Shown: one piece after another, positions 7,347-15,465 of the stretch
Layout: every line of letters begins with the position of its first letter
How positions within the stretch are numbered: the first letter of the stretch is position 1
Origin: Acidiferrobacter sp.
GTDB taxonomy: Bacteria > Pseudomonadota > Gammaproteobacteria > Acidiferrobacterales > Acidiferrobacteraceae
Direction of reading: 5' to 3'
DNA length: 15,508 nucleotides
NCBI GenBank assembly: GCA_027335965.1
Contig: DAHWGZ010000027.1
Location: 1-15,508 of the forward strand
The notes under the pieces: model-generated
What the model was told of the DNA's origin: nothing
The model's database searches: none
Seen by the model: only the letters and a program-made list of their open reading frames with translations
Program-made: the position numbers and the translations under genes

Positions 7347-9017
7347 TCATCGCGCGCGGCGGGGCGGTCCTTCATGTTTGAACGTGGAGACCCCCTTGCC
7401 GCCCGGGAGCCACGCATAATCGGAGGCGAATCGGCCCTGGCGGTAGGGGAAACCGACCTTGGGCGCCCCGAACCGGACCCGCGAGGAGAGGATGCCGTTA
7501 TAGGTGAGCACCGCCTCCACGATCTCGATCGGGACCCCGAAGTCGTGGGCGGCGAGATCCACGGCGGCGGACGAGGTATTGTCGTTCAGATACGCCTTCA
7601 GGGCCTCGATGGGGCACAGGAATTCGGCCGCAAAGGCCCGCTGGTACTTCTGGCGCCAGGTCATGAGATCGGTACTGGCAAGCCACGCGCCGCGCGCCTC
7701 CTCCGGCAACAGGAAGTCGGCAAAGAGCCGCGCCCACTCGAGACGGCGGTCGGGCCTGTCCCCCTCGCGGATGAGGAGGCGGTATTCATTGCGGATCCCG
7801 GGGATCGCGACCGCCGCCCGGGCGCCGGGACCAAGGGTCGGGTGTTGGGCTGCCTCTTTCGTGACCCCCAGGAGCTCATAGAGGGCCTTATCCTCCAGGG
7901 GGCCCTCCGCGACCCCGATCGCCGCCCGGACCTCGCGGGCGATGAGCGCGGCCTGCGCCCATGAGGCGCCTTGCGGCGCCGTGCGCCCCCCGGCCGCCCT
8001 GGGGTCCACGAGCCGCCCGCCGATCCCCGGCATCCCCGAGAGGGCCTCGAGCGGCACGAAGGCGAGCCCCGCGGCCTTGCCATGGGCGGGCAGCAGTTCC
8101 GAGACCGCCGGACCCATGACGCCCTTCAAGGCCAGGGCCTGCTTCATGAGGTCATCCGGACACTGGCCGAGCGAGAAGCCGAGCTCCGCCTCGCAACGGC
8201 GCCATTCCGCGCGCCGGGGATCGCCCCGATCCTCGCGCAGATTGTCCCACTGGACCCGCAATGCGCTGTCGCCATAAAGGCGCGTGCGCCTCCTGAGCCG
8301 CCACGCGGTCGCCGCCAGCACATCATCCACGCCCTGCGTGAAGTCCGTGAGCGGCACCGACACCGGGCCCCTGGTATCGGTGAGATAACGCACCGCCTTG
8401 CGCCTCCGATCCCGCGCCCGCGCCGCCACCGCCCAGATCTGCATCAGCTCGCCGTCGGAGGCGAGCAGCAGCCGCGGCCACACAAAGCCAAAGCCCGCGG
8501 TCTCCATCTCATGGGCCGAGCGCCACTGCAGGGTGACATTCATGCCGGGCGCCAAGAGCGGCTCCCAATGGAGCCGCCACCATGAGGCGGTAAGCCACAG
8601 GGCCAACGGGTAGGCGGATACCAGCACCGCATCGTGAACGGCGTCCGACCAGACATTCTGATGACGGGTCAGGTTCTCGGGACCCACGTGCAGCCCAAGC
8701 CGCACGGCGGTATGCGCGATCTCGGCCCCTTGGGCGTCTGCCATCGGCACCCACGCGAGATCGAAACGCACGGAAGAAAGCCGGCGCACGGGCCCCGCCT
8801 CGTCCTCCGGCGCGCTTCGCGCCCGCTGAAATCGCGCCCAGAGCCCCGGCCAATCGCGCCGCGCATCCCGCAAGACCCCTTCCAGATAGAGCCGGCCCGC
8901 GCTCACCCAGACGCTTTGCCGCCACCGCTCCCGCGCCCAGCGACGCAGCCACCGCGCAGGCCGCGCAAGCGGCCGGTAGCGCAAGACCCGTACCCGCCAG
9001 GGCGGCCGTCTCGCCAT
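7347..9017 (-). CDS. Large protein with a degenerate ImmA/IrrE-like C-terminal domain
   Basis: The protein has 556 aa from ATG 9017, which follows the purine run GGGGGAGGGAGGGGTG. The frame is open to a GTG at 9155, but the extra 46 residues look random. Residues 1-80 are Arg/Trp-rich and basic. Residues about 85-290 form a region starting near AQGAEIAHTAVRLGLHVG, with the Trp-rich LWLTASWWRLHWEP and FVWPRLLLASDGE. The C-terminal part resembles the ImmA/IrrE fold: YQRAFAAEFLCPIEAL (458-473) matches the EANAFAAELLMP helix, and AAHDFGVPIEIVEAVLTYNGIL (from 489) the following helix-turn-helix-like unit. Where family peptidases have AHExGH, this protein reads ARLFADFLL (about 428-436), so both zinc histidines and the catalytic Glu are missing. 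It is therefore probably not a protease. From memory, relatives with this architecture exist, but I cannot verify that and know no function. No signal peptide or membrane segment is evident. Confidence 0.75.
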   Translation of the reverse strand: MARRPPWRVRVLRYRPLARPARWLRRWARERWRQSVWVSAGRLYLEGVLRDARRDWPGLWARFQRARSAPEDEAGPVRRLSSVRFDLAWVPMADAQGAEIAHTAVRLGLHVGPENLTRHQNVWSDAVHDAVLVSAYPLALWLTASWWRLHWEPLLAPGMNVTLQWRSAHEMETAGFGFVWPRLLLASDGELMQIWAVAARARDRRRKAVRYLTDTRGPVSVPLTDFTQGVDDVLAATAWRLRRRTRLYGDSALRVQWDNLREDRGDPRRAEWRRCEAELGFSLGQCPDDLMKQALALKGVMGPAVSELLPAHGKAAGLAFVPLEALSGMPGIGGRLVDPRAAGGRTAPQGASWAQAALIAREVRAAIGVAEGPLEDKALYELLGVTKEAAQHPTLGPGARAAVAIPGIRNEYRLLIREGDRPDRRLEWARLFADFLLPEEARGAWLASTDLMTWRQKYQRAFAAEFLCPIEALKAYLNDNTSSAAVDLAAHDFGVPIEIVEAVLTYNGILSSRVRFGAPKVGFPYRQGRFASDYAWLPGGKGVSTFKHEGPPRRAR

Positions 9018-9468
9018 CACCCCTCCCTCCCCCACGGACTCGGATCCTTTCACCCATGGCGTAGCCCGCAGGCCTGCCGCCATCGCGGCGTCAGCGCCCC
9101 ATCGTGGCAGGCGCGGGCCGCGGCGCTCATGACGCCTCGCGTTCATGCGCCCCACGCCCAGCGCGCCTGGCCACTTCCATCACGTCCGCGACTATAGCGC
9201 ATGCCCGATCCATTCCCGACCCCTCCGATTCCCGGATCCCTGCCCGCCCATCGCGCGCCGTAAACCGCGTCCATGGAGGACGCGGGCCTCATCGCCCGCT
9301 CATGGACCGGCCGCTTTTTGCGCGAGGCGATGACGTGAATATCCCCACATTCGCCGTTAAGACCATGGTGAAAACACGGGTAAAAACGCCTTGACCCCGT
9401 GAAATGACGGGACGACACGTGCATGTCTTTGTGGTTATCGTAGCGATCATTGCCACGGAGGATAGTGT
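9018..9468. other. Divergent intergenic region
   Basis: This region separates the minus-strand ImmA/IrrE-like gene from the plus-strand beta-barrel gene. I see no convincing gene. On the minus strand a TATAGT (-10-like, 5 of 6) lies at 9196-9191 with only a weak -35. An 8-bp inverted repeat, TCATCGCC (9289-9296) and GGCGATGA (9326-9333), flanks 29 nt. The last 120 bases are AT-richer, with GGTGAAAAC and GGGTAAAAAC in near-direct repeat around 9366-9387. A TTGACC at 9391-9396 has no matching -10. Confidence 0.5.
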
Positions 9469-10362
9469 ATGCATGCTTCGACAATATTAAATACCACAAT
9501 AGCCGGCCTCGTGTCACTCGCGATTTCCTTGGAGGCGCCCGCGGCGCGCACGCCGTGGGCCATTCGCCACGCGGAAAACGGGGTCTTGGCCGGGATCGGC
9601 TACGGCCTGGAACACTACCAGGAGGCCACGAACGGGGTGGTCGCGGATTCCGAAAGCGGCGGGCTTACCGTCTATACGGTCGGGCTTGGGCATATCGGGC
9701 GGCGCGACGGGGGCCTCTACGATCGGCTTAGGCTCACGGGCGCCTTCGGGACCACCCGCTACCAGGGTAATGGCGCGCTGGGCCTGCCGGCGCAGGCCTC
9801 GACCACCAACCGCATCACCGCCGCCGACGGGCGCCTGGGTCTTGTGATCAACGATCTGTGGCGGCGGGACTGCGATGCCGTGCTGATCCCCTACCTCGGG
9901 GCGGGCTTTCATCGCTGGGTGCGCGGGGCGGGTCCGAATGGTGTCGACCCGGGCGGCGAGACCTACACCGAAGGCCACCTCGGGATCGGATTGGGCGCGG
10001 ACTATGCCATCGACCGGCGCCTGGTGCTCACGGCGCACGCGCTTGCCGGCTACACCGTGGGCGCGCAGGTCACCGCCACCGAGCCCATCGCCTTCGATCC
10101 CGCCACCGGGACGCTGGAGAGCGCGCGCCTCACCGAGCCTCTCGGCGACCGCCCCTACGACGTCTTGGGCCTCACACTCCACTACCGCGTCGACCGCCAC
10201 CTCGAGATCGCGTTCGCGGTCCGCCGCGCGAGCTGGTCCGCGGCCGGCTCGCCCCCGATACCGATCGCGGGCGCGCCCAGCCCGGCCCTGGGACCAAGCC
10301 GCATCCCCGGCAGCCAAAGCGCCGAGACCACGATGCTGCTGGAGGTGGGCGCGCCGTTTTGA
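9469..10362 (+). CDS. Outer-membrane beta-barrel protein with signal peptide
   Basis: The protein has 297 aa from ATG 9469. It has a strong GGAGG at 9457-9461 and a 7-nt spacer. Residues 1-26 form a Sec signal peptide (hydrophobic TTIAGLVSLAISL, cleavage after APA at 25 or APAA at 26). The mature chain alternates polar and hydrophobic residues, as in amphipathic strands: LTVYTVGLGHIG, LIPYLGAGFHRWV, HLGIGLGADYAI, LVLTAHALAGYTVGA, LGLTLHYRVDRHLEIAFAV. It ends LLEVGAPF, a C-terminal Phe as in many BAM-inserted porin-like proteins. The size suggests an 8- to 12-strand barrel. It may be a small porin, an adhesin or a structural protein, and no specific family is recognised. It is monocistronic or followed by one dubious ORF, with a terminator-like hairpin 26 bp after the stop. 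Confidence 0.88.
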   Translation: MHASTILNTTIAGLVSLAISLEAPAARTPWAIRHAENGVLAGIGYGLEHYQEATNGVVADSESGGLTVYTVGLGHIGRRDGGLYDRLRLTGAFGTTRYQGNGALGLPAQASTTNRITAADGRLGLVINDLWRRDCDAVLIPYLGAGFHRWVRGAGPNGVDPGGETYTEGHLGIGLGADYAIDRRLVLTAHALAGYTVGAQVTATEPIAFDPATGTLESARLTEPLGDRPYDVLGLTLHYRVDRHLEIAFAVRRASWSAAGSPPIPIAGAPSPALGPSRIPGSQSAETTMLLEVGAPF

Positions 10363-10387
10363 GAACCGGCGCCCCTCGAGCCAACCC

Positions 10388-10413
10388 GCGCCCCGGACCC
10401 CCGGGGCGCCTTT
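10388..10413 (+). terminator. Terminator-like hairpin after the beta-barrel gene
   Basis: GCGCCCCGG (10388-10396) and CCGGGGCGC (10401-10409) form a perfect 9-bp stem with an ACCC loop, followed by CTTT. The T-tract is short, so termination may be partial. It also lies just before the AAGGAG at 10416-10421 and could limit entry into the next ORF. Confidence 0.6.
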
Positions 10414-10427
10414 CCAAGGAGCCACGC

Positions 10428-10853
10428 ATGAGCCCTCTCTCGATCTTACCCCCCCGGCACCGAGCGGCCGATACCTCATCGCACGCCATCTTCCCAGGCG
10501 CGCGGCCGCTTTCGGACCGCGCGCCGCCCTCGCGTCGGGGCGCCCCCTCGCCCGCGGCGGACCGCCACCGCGCCCGCCGCCGGCAATCCCTGCAACGGCG
10601 CACCGCCACCCACCTTCCCCACTGGAAGATCCGACCCTGGCCACGCCACGGCCTGGGCACGCACCCTCCCGCCCGACGCCGCGATCGGCACGGGATGGGC
10701 CTGCGGCGCCTCAAGGACCACGCGTCCCAGCGGGTCTTGCCGGCGCATCACGACCACGAAGGGCCACGCCGGGGCAAGCGGGCGGCGCCCGAAACGGACG
10801 AGGGAGACCATCGGCCGGGGCCGCGCGCCTCGCTCCACCCCACCCAATCCTGA
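10428..10853 (+). CDS. Doubtful hypothetical ORF, 141 aa
   Basis: In favour: ATG 10428 has a perfect AAGGAG six bases upstream, the ORF ends just before a strong hairpin, and a codon tally gives about 84% G+C at third positions. Against: the product is implausible, very rich in Arg, Pro and His (about 10% His), with no hydrophobic core, signal peptide or recognisable domain. High His in a GC-rich ORF often means the real gene lies antisense, where those codons read as Val. The opposite strand is indeed open in the same codon phase (10988-10476), giving a more ordinary composition after Met at 10811 but no ribosome site. A decayed or frameshifted gene is a third option, with a run of seven C near 10449. 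I do not recognise it. Confidence 0.3.
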   Translation: MSPLSILPPRHRAADTSSHAIFPGARPLSDRAPPSRRGAPSPAADRHRARRRQSLQRRTATHLPHWKIRPWPRHGLGTHPPARRRDRHGMGLRRLKDHASQRVLPAHHDHEGPRRGKRAAPETDEGDHRPGPRASLHPTQS

Positions 10854-10865
10854 AATCCCATGAGC

Positions 10866-10897
10866 AACGCGGCGGCTGCCTCGCGCAGCCGCCGCTT
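10866..10897 (+). terminator. Strong hairpin, possible terminator
   Basis: GCGGCGGCTGC (10869-10879) and GCAGCCGCCGC (10885-10895) form a perfect 11-bp stem with a 5-nt loop. AA at 10866-10867 can pair with TT at 10896-10897 around one bulged C. The run after the stem is only TT followed by GCGGG, so it is not a textbook intrinsic terminator. It starts 12 bp after the TGA of the doubtful ORF. Confidence 0.5.
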
Positions 10898-11715
10898 GCG
10901 GGAGGTTGCCCGATTGATGGAGAGATTGGAGAGCGTCGTTTTCACCAATCCGGAACAGACGGTTCCTAAGCGGACCTTGGCGTTCCACTACGATTCCCGA
11001 CGCGCGCCCCCTTCATGGAGCGCGGTGGACGCCGCGGACACGCCGGACTTGCAAGCGTCGAATGGATCTTTGCCTCATGGCATGGCCCGCCAAGCCCATG
11101 ACGCGAGAGGCCAAAAGACATCGAGCAGACGCGTGCATCGCTGTCGCATGGCCATTTTCGATGATCGCAATGGATGAATGGCACGCCCCCAAAGCGACGG
11201 CAAACGGCTGCCACGGAGCGCGCCTCGGCGATGACGAACCATCCCGTTTCACCGACCACTGGTCTTGCCATTTCCCCTCGTGCCGCGTAACAATCGTCCC
11301 CACGTTGTGTCGCATCATCGCGCAGCGCGATTGGCGAGACCCTGGATGGGCCCTCTGAATAGCCGCCCCGGCAAGGCGGCCACAACCGAAAAGGACGACA
11401 CGATCATGCAAACCACACTCGAAACCATCAGCCCTCAGAACTTCAAACCGTTCGGACACAGCCCGCCCTAGCGGGCCGATCGTTCGAGAGTCGCCCCCCG
11501 TCCGTCCGACACGGCTTGAGGGGATCCCACGGCCTCGCGCCTCCCGCGCGCCATCGCATGGATTCCTGGTCCCGCCGGGATCGATGACGGACCCGGCGTG
11601 TCCGGCGTCTTGCCAGGGACCGCGAGGCCGATCGACAGTCCGCAGACGAGGTGCTCTCATACCCCACGGCGGGATGTCCGAGCGGCACCGTCACTCACCT
11701 TCGCAGGGCCACGTC
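10898..11715. other. Long region with little convincing coding sequence, upstream of the last gene
   Basis: About 820 bases look less GC-rich than the genes around them, especially 10900-11470. Short ORFs exist on both strands, but none shows a ribosome site together with a protein-like composition. The one exception worth noting is the 21-codon ORF at 11406. There is a small hairpin at 11362-11380 (GCCGCC/GGCGGC). I found no clear promoter for the 1249-aa gene, although one must lie here or further upstream. A degraded gene is possible, but I recognise no remnant with confidence. Confidence 0.5.
11406..11471 (+). CDS. Possible 21-aa ORF with a hairpin at its stop
   Basis: The ORF reads MQTTLETISPQNFKPFGHSP plus a final Pro, then TAG. 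AAGGA lies about ten bases upstream of the ATG. A 6-bp perfect hairpin (GCCCGC 11461-11466, loop CCTA, GCGGGC 11471-11476) spans the stop codon. The pattern LETISPQNFKPFG weakly recalls the N-terminus of ureidoglycolate lyase (LEPLTPEAFAPFG), so it could be a relic of such a gene. It might instead be a leader peptide or chance. The codons are far less GC-rich than in neighbouring genes. Confidence 0.25.
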   Translation: MQTTLETISPQNFKPFGHSPP

Positions 11716-14700
11716 ATGAATGAGATCTCGCATATCTACCATCGAAACGCGGTCGATCCCGACGGTAACGACAGTCTCGCCAAGATCGCCCGGCAGATCC
11801 CGCCCGCGGTCACGGTGCTCGACATCGGCTGCGCCGTGGGCCGTCTCGGGCAGTATCTGCGCGAATCGCGGCACTGCGTCGTCGACGGCATCGAGGGCCA
11901 TCCCGAGGCCGCGGCCCTGGCGCGACCTTACTATCGCGATGTCTGGGAGCTGGATCTCGAGGATCCCCGGACCCCCTCGCGCCTGGGCGATCGGCGATAC
12001 GACGTCGTGGTGTGCGCCGATATCCTCGAGCACCTGCGCGAGCCCGCCGATTTCCTGAGACGCATCAAACCATTGTTGGCGGATCGCGGGCAGCTGCTGG
12101 TGTCGATACCCAATATCGCCCACGGCGGCGTGATCCTCGAACTCATGTCCGGGGATTTCCGGTATCGCGACGAGGGCCTTTTGGATCGCACGCACCTGCG
12201 CTTCTTCACCCGGCAGAGCTTCCTGCGCCTGCTCTCGGAGGCCGGCTGGCGCGGGCGGGTCGTCGACCATACGATCATGGACATCCAGTACACGGAGTTC
12301 GCGGACCCGCCGACGGATCGCGAGCGGGTCCCGCGGCTGCTGTGGCAAACCCTGCTCCCCGAGATCCCGGACGCCGCGGTCTATCAGTTCATCGTCGAGG
12401 CGGTCCCCGAGGGGAGCGTCCTGCCGGAGCGTCCGCCGGAAGAGAGGGACGCCGCCGTCCCGCGCCCCTGCGTTGGCGTGGCGGTCTACTGGCGGGATAC
12501 GCACGAGGTCTATGGCGAGGACCGCCGGGCGACGCTGTCGCTGCCGCTCGGCTCCGAGCCACGGACCCTGCGCCTGCGCCTCCCGGGGGCCGCGAGCAAG
12601 CGCCACCTGCGACTCGATCCGGGGGACTGGCGCTGCTATCTGCGCCTCCATGGCCTCGCGCTCTACCGCGGACCACGCGCCCTATGGGTGTGGGATGGGC
12701 GGCGCGAATCGCTGATGGGGGAGTCCCGGCGCGAGCTGTCGTTGTTGCCGTGCGCCTCACCGGAGGCCGGCGCCGGACTCTGGCTGTGGGACGACGACGC
12801 GTGGATCGAACTCGCCATCCCCGAGGAATTCGTGGCGCAAGCCGACGCCCTCGTGGTGCGGTTGTCGGCGCCGCCCACGAACGGCGATGCGCTCGGCGCG
12901 CTCGAGGGCTGGCTTGCGGTGCATGCGCAAAATCCAGAGCGGCCCCCCTTGACGCAGATCCGGGCTTTGCAAAAGGACCTGGAGGCCACCCGCGCGCACT
13001 TGAAGATCCTCTGCACCTCCCGGTCCTGGCGCCTGACGCAGCCCCTGCGCGATGGCGCCGCGCGCTGGCGCGCGGCGCGCCATGCGCTGGCCCACGGTCC
13101 GCAGCAACGGATACGGCGACGGGCCCTCGCCCGATCGCTGCTCGATCGCCTGCCCCTGCCGGATCGCGCCAAGAACGCCGTGTCGGTGTGGGGTCGACGC
13201 GCCTATGCGGGCCTGTTCGAGCGGGATTATGCGTTGTGGATACGCCATCACGACACCCTCACCGACGAGGATCGCGGCCTCATCCGCCGCCACATCGCCT
13301 CATGGGGCGAGCCGCCGACGATCTCGGTGATCATGCCCGTCTACAATACCCCGGCCCGATTTCTGCGCGAGGCCATAGACTCGGTCCGCCATCAGCTCTA
13401 TCCGCATTGGGAGCTGTGCATCGCCGACGACGCCTCGTCCGACCCCCGCGTGCGCCGCATCCTGCAGGATTACGCCCGGCGCGATGCGCGCATTCGGGTC
13501 CACTTCCGGGACGAGAACGGCCATATCTCGCGCGCCTCGAACGATGCCTTGGGCATGGCCACGGGCGAGTTCGTGGCGCTCCTCGACCACGATGACCTGC
13601 TGGCGGAGCACGCCCTTTACTGGGTGGCCGCGGAGATCACGCGCCACCCCCATGCCGATCTCTTCTATAGCGACGAGGACAAGGTCGATGCGCGCGGCAC
13701 CCGCAGCGATGCCTACTTCAAGCCCGACTGGAACCCGGACCTGCTCTTGGGTCAGAACTATGTCAGCCATCTCGGGGTGTATCGTCGCGCGCGGCTGCTC
13801 GCCATCGGCGGTTTCCGCCCGGGCTTCGAGGGCAGCCAGGACTGGGACCTGGTGTTGCGGTTCGCCATGGACCTCGGCGCGCACAAGATCCGCCATATCC
13901 CGGCGGTCTTGTATCACTGGCGCACCCTGCCAAACTCCACCGCCAGCTCGCTCGACGCCAAGCCCTACTGCATCGAGGCCTCGCGCAAGGCGGTCAGCGA
14001 ATTCCTGACGGCCGAGGGCGCGCGCTTTGTCATGGACAGCGTCTGCAACGGCGTGCACCATCTGCCGAGGCTCATGGTCAAGGACGAGCCGACCGTGAGC
14101 CTCATCATCCCCACGCGCAACGGCGTCGATGTCCTGCGCGCCTGCCTGCAGAGCCTCGAGCGCACCCGTTACCCGCATCGCGAGATCGTGATCGTCGACA
14201 ACCAGAGCGATGAGCCGGAGACCCTCGCCTACCTCGCCTCCCTGAAGCGCCAGGGGCGCATCACGCTCCTGCGTTACGATGCCCCGTTCCATTACGCGGA
14301 TATGCACAACTGGGCGGTGCCGCAGTGCGCGGGGGAATTCCTGTGCCTCCTCAACAACGACACGGAGGTGATCGCCCCCGACTGGTTGACGGAGATGGTG
14401 GCGCACGCCCAGCGGCCCGGGGTCGGTGCCGTCGGCGCCAAGCTCCTCTATCCCGACGGCACCGTCCAGCACGGCGGGGTGGCCCTCGGCATCGGCGGGA
14501 TCGCAAGCCATCTCCACAAGCATGTCGCAGGCGACAGCGGCGGATACTTCGGGCGGGCGGCCCTCGTCCAGTCGGTGACGGCCGTGACCGGCGCCTGTCT
14601 CGTCATGGCCAAACGCCACTGGGAGGCCCTGGGAGGCATGGCGGCGGACCTCCCCGTGGCCTTCAACGACCTCGATCTGTGCCTGCGCCTGCGCGAGGCC

Positions 14701-15465
14701 GGCTACCGGAACGTCTGGGTGCCGCAGGCGCTCCTCACCCATCACGAGTCCAAGTCGCGGGGGGCGGAGGAGACCCCCGCGCACCGCGCGCGCTTCGCCT
14801 CGGAATGCGCCTATATGCAGTGGCGGTGGAGCCCGATGTTCGCCAAAGACCCGGCCTTCAATCCGAACTTGAGCCTGGATCACGAACAATTCGGCCTCGC
14901 CCGGAGCCCGCGCGTGACCAAGCCCTGGCGGGACATTCCCACGGTCATCGACATCCCCTATGGCATCCCCGGCGCCGAACCCGACATCGTCGACCTACGC
15001 CCGGGCGCGGCGATCGAGGCGCGCTTTCCCATACCCCACGCCGTCACCGGCGCCCTCCATGGCGTGGATATCCAGGTCGGGACCTATGCGGGACAATGCG
15101 ACGGCACGCTCATCCTCACCGTCACAGACGGCCGGGGTCACGCCGCCGAGGCCCGCCGGTCGCTCGCATCGCAGCCGGACAATACCGCCCTGCCCCTGCC
15201 CTTCGAGGGCACGGACCTGGCCCTGACCGGACAGGAGCGGCTGACGATCCGCCTGCGCCTGGAGGGCGCAAGCCATCCCCTGGCCCTCTATGCCTACCCC
15301 GCGGGGGCGCGGTGGGGCCATGGCATCGCCGGACATGACGGCCTGGCGCTGCGCATCCGTCTCCACCTGACCATGACCGCCGAGCTGTATGCCGATACCG
15401 GGACCGAACGCCGCGCGTCTTCCGCGCTCACGGATCTCGCCGCCGCGCGCGCGTCGCCGGCCTAG
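11716..15465 (+). CDS. Trifunctional methyltransferase-GT2-GT2 protein
   Basis: The protein has 1249 aa from ATG 11716 (MNEISHIYHR). The frame is open from 11584, but those 44 residues look non-coding; CAGGG lies seven bases before the chosen start. Residues 1-240 are a class I SAM-dependent methyltransferase: VLDIGCAVG (34-42, SAM loop), ADILEH (101-106) and HLRFFT. Residues about 250-410 are a beta-rich unknown module. A short helix and SWRLTQPLR (437-445) precede the first GT2 domain: ISVIMPVYN (536-544), DDAS (571-574), DHDD (624-627), SDEDK (652-656), QDWD (708-711). The second GT2 domain has VSLIIPTRN (794-802), VDNQS (827-831), NNDTE (880-884) and DLDLCLRL (985-992). Residues about 1085-1220 look like a beta-sandwich. 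Such proteins extend or cap O-antigen or capsule chains, and the methyltransferase may end growth by methylating the terminal sugar (inferred). It has no signal peptide or membrane segment. Confidence 0.93.
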   Translation: MNEISHIYHRNAVDPDGNDSLAKIARQIPPAVTVLDIGCAVGRLGQYLRESRHCVVDGIEGHPEAAALARPYYRDVWELDLEDPRTPSRLGDRRYDVVVCADILEHLREPADFLRRIKPLLADRGQLLVSIPNIAHGGVILELMSGDFRYRDEGLLDRTHLRFFTRQSFLRLLSEAGWRGRVVDHTIMDIQYTEFADPPTDRERVPRLLWQTLLPEIPDAAVYQFIVEAVPEGSVLPERPPEERDAAVPRPCVGVAVYWRDTHEVYGEDRRATLSLPLGSEPRTLRLRLPGAASKRHLRLDPGDWRCYLRLHGLALYRGPRALWVWDGRRESLMGESRRELSLLPCASPEAGAGLWLWDDDAWIELAIPEEFVAQADALVVRLSAPPTNGDALGALEGWLAVHAQNPERPPLTQIRALQKDLEATRAHLKILCTSRSWRLTQPLRDGAARWRAARHALAHGPQQRIRRRALARSLLDRLPLPDRAKNAVSVWGRRAYAGLFERDYALWIRHHDTLTDEDRGLIRRHIASWGEPPTISVIMPVYNTPARFLREAIDSVRHQLYPHWELCIADDASSDPRVRRILQDYARRDARIRVHFRDENGHISRASNDALGMATGEFVALLDHDDLLAEHALYWVAAEITRHPHADLFYSDEDKVDARGTRSDAYFKPDWNPDLLLGQNYVSHLGVYRRARLLAIGGFRPGFEGSQDWDLVLRFAMDLGAHKIRHIPAVLYHWRTLPNSTASSLDAKPYCIEASRKAVSEFLTAEGARFVMDSVCNGVHHLPRLMVKDEPTVSLIIPTRNGVDVLRACLQSLERTRYPHREIVIVDNQSDEPETLAYLASLKRQGRITLLRYDAPFHYADMHNWAVPQCAGEFLCLLNNDTEVIAPDWLTEMVAHAQRPGVGAVGAKLLYPDGTVQHGGVALGIGGIASHLHKHVAGDSGGYFGRAALVQSVTAVTGACLVMAKRHWEALGGMAADLPVAFNDLDLCLRLREAGYRNVWVPQALLTHHESKSRGAEETPAHRARFASECAYMQWRWSPMFAKDPAFNPNLSLDHEQFGLARSPRVTKPWRDIPTVIDIPYGIPGAEPDIVDLRPGAAIEARFPIPHAVTGALHGVDIQVGTYAGQCDGTLILTVTDGRGHAAEARRSLASQPDNTALPLPFEGTDLALTGQERLTIRLRLEGASHPLALYAYPAGARWGHGIAGHDGLALRIRLHLTMTAELYADTGTERRASSALTDLAAARASPA

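Noticed and set aside
9514..10644. 376-codon minus-strand ORF
   Set aside because: It is antisense to the beta-barrel gene, which has a signal peptide, a good ribosome site and a terminal Phe.
10476..10811. Minus-strand reading beginning MVSLVRFGRRPLAPAW, faintly like ribosomal protein S16
   Set aside because: The resemblance covers only a few residues, the rest does not fit S16, and there is no Shine-Dalgarno upstream.
9858..10853. 331-codon plus-strand ORF running through the beta-barrel gene
   Set aside because: Its first half is an out-of-frame shadow of the beta-barrel gene. Only the part from ATG 10428 has its own ribosome site, and that part is reported separately.
10860..11177. 105-codon plus-strand ORF
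   Set aside because: It has no ribosome site, its 5' end is the strong hairpin, and the composition is not protein-like.
11695..12651. 318-codon minus-strand ORF
   Set aside because: It is antisense to the methyltransferase domain and has no recognisable motif.
13300..14889. 529-codon minus-strand ORF
   Set aside because: It lies opposite the two GT2 domains of the 1249-aa gene, which carry intact catalytic motifs. The antisense product shows no domain.
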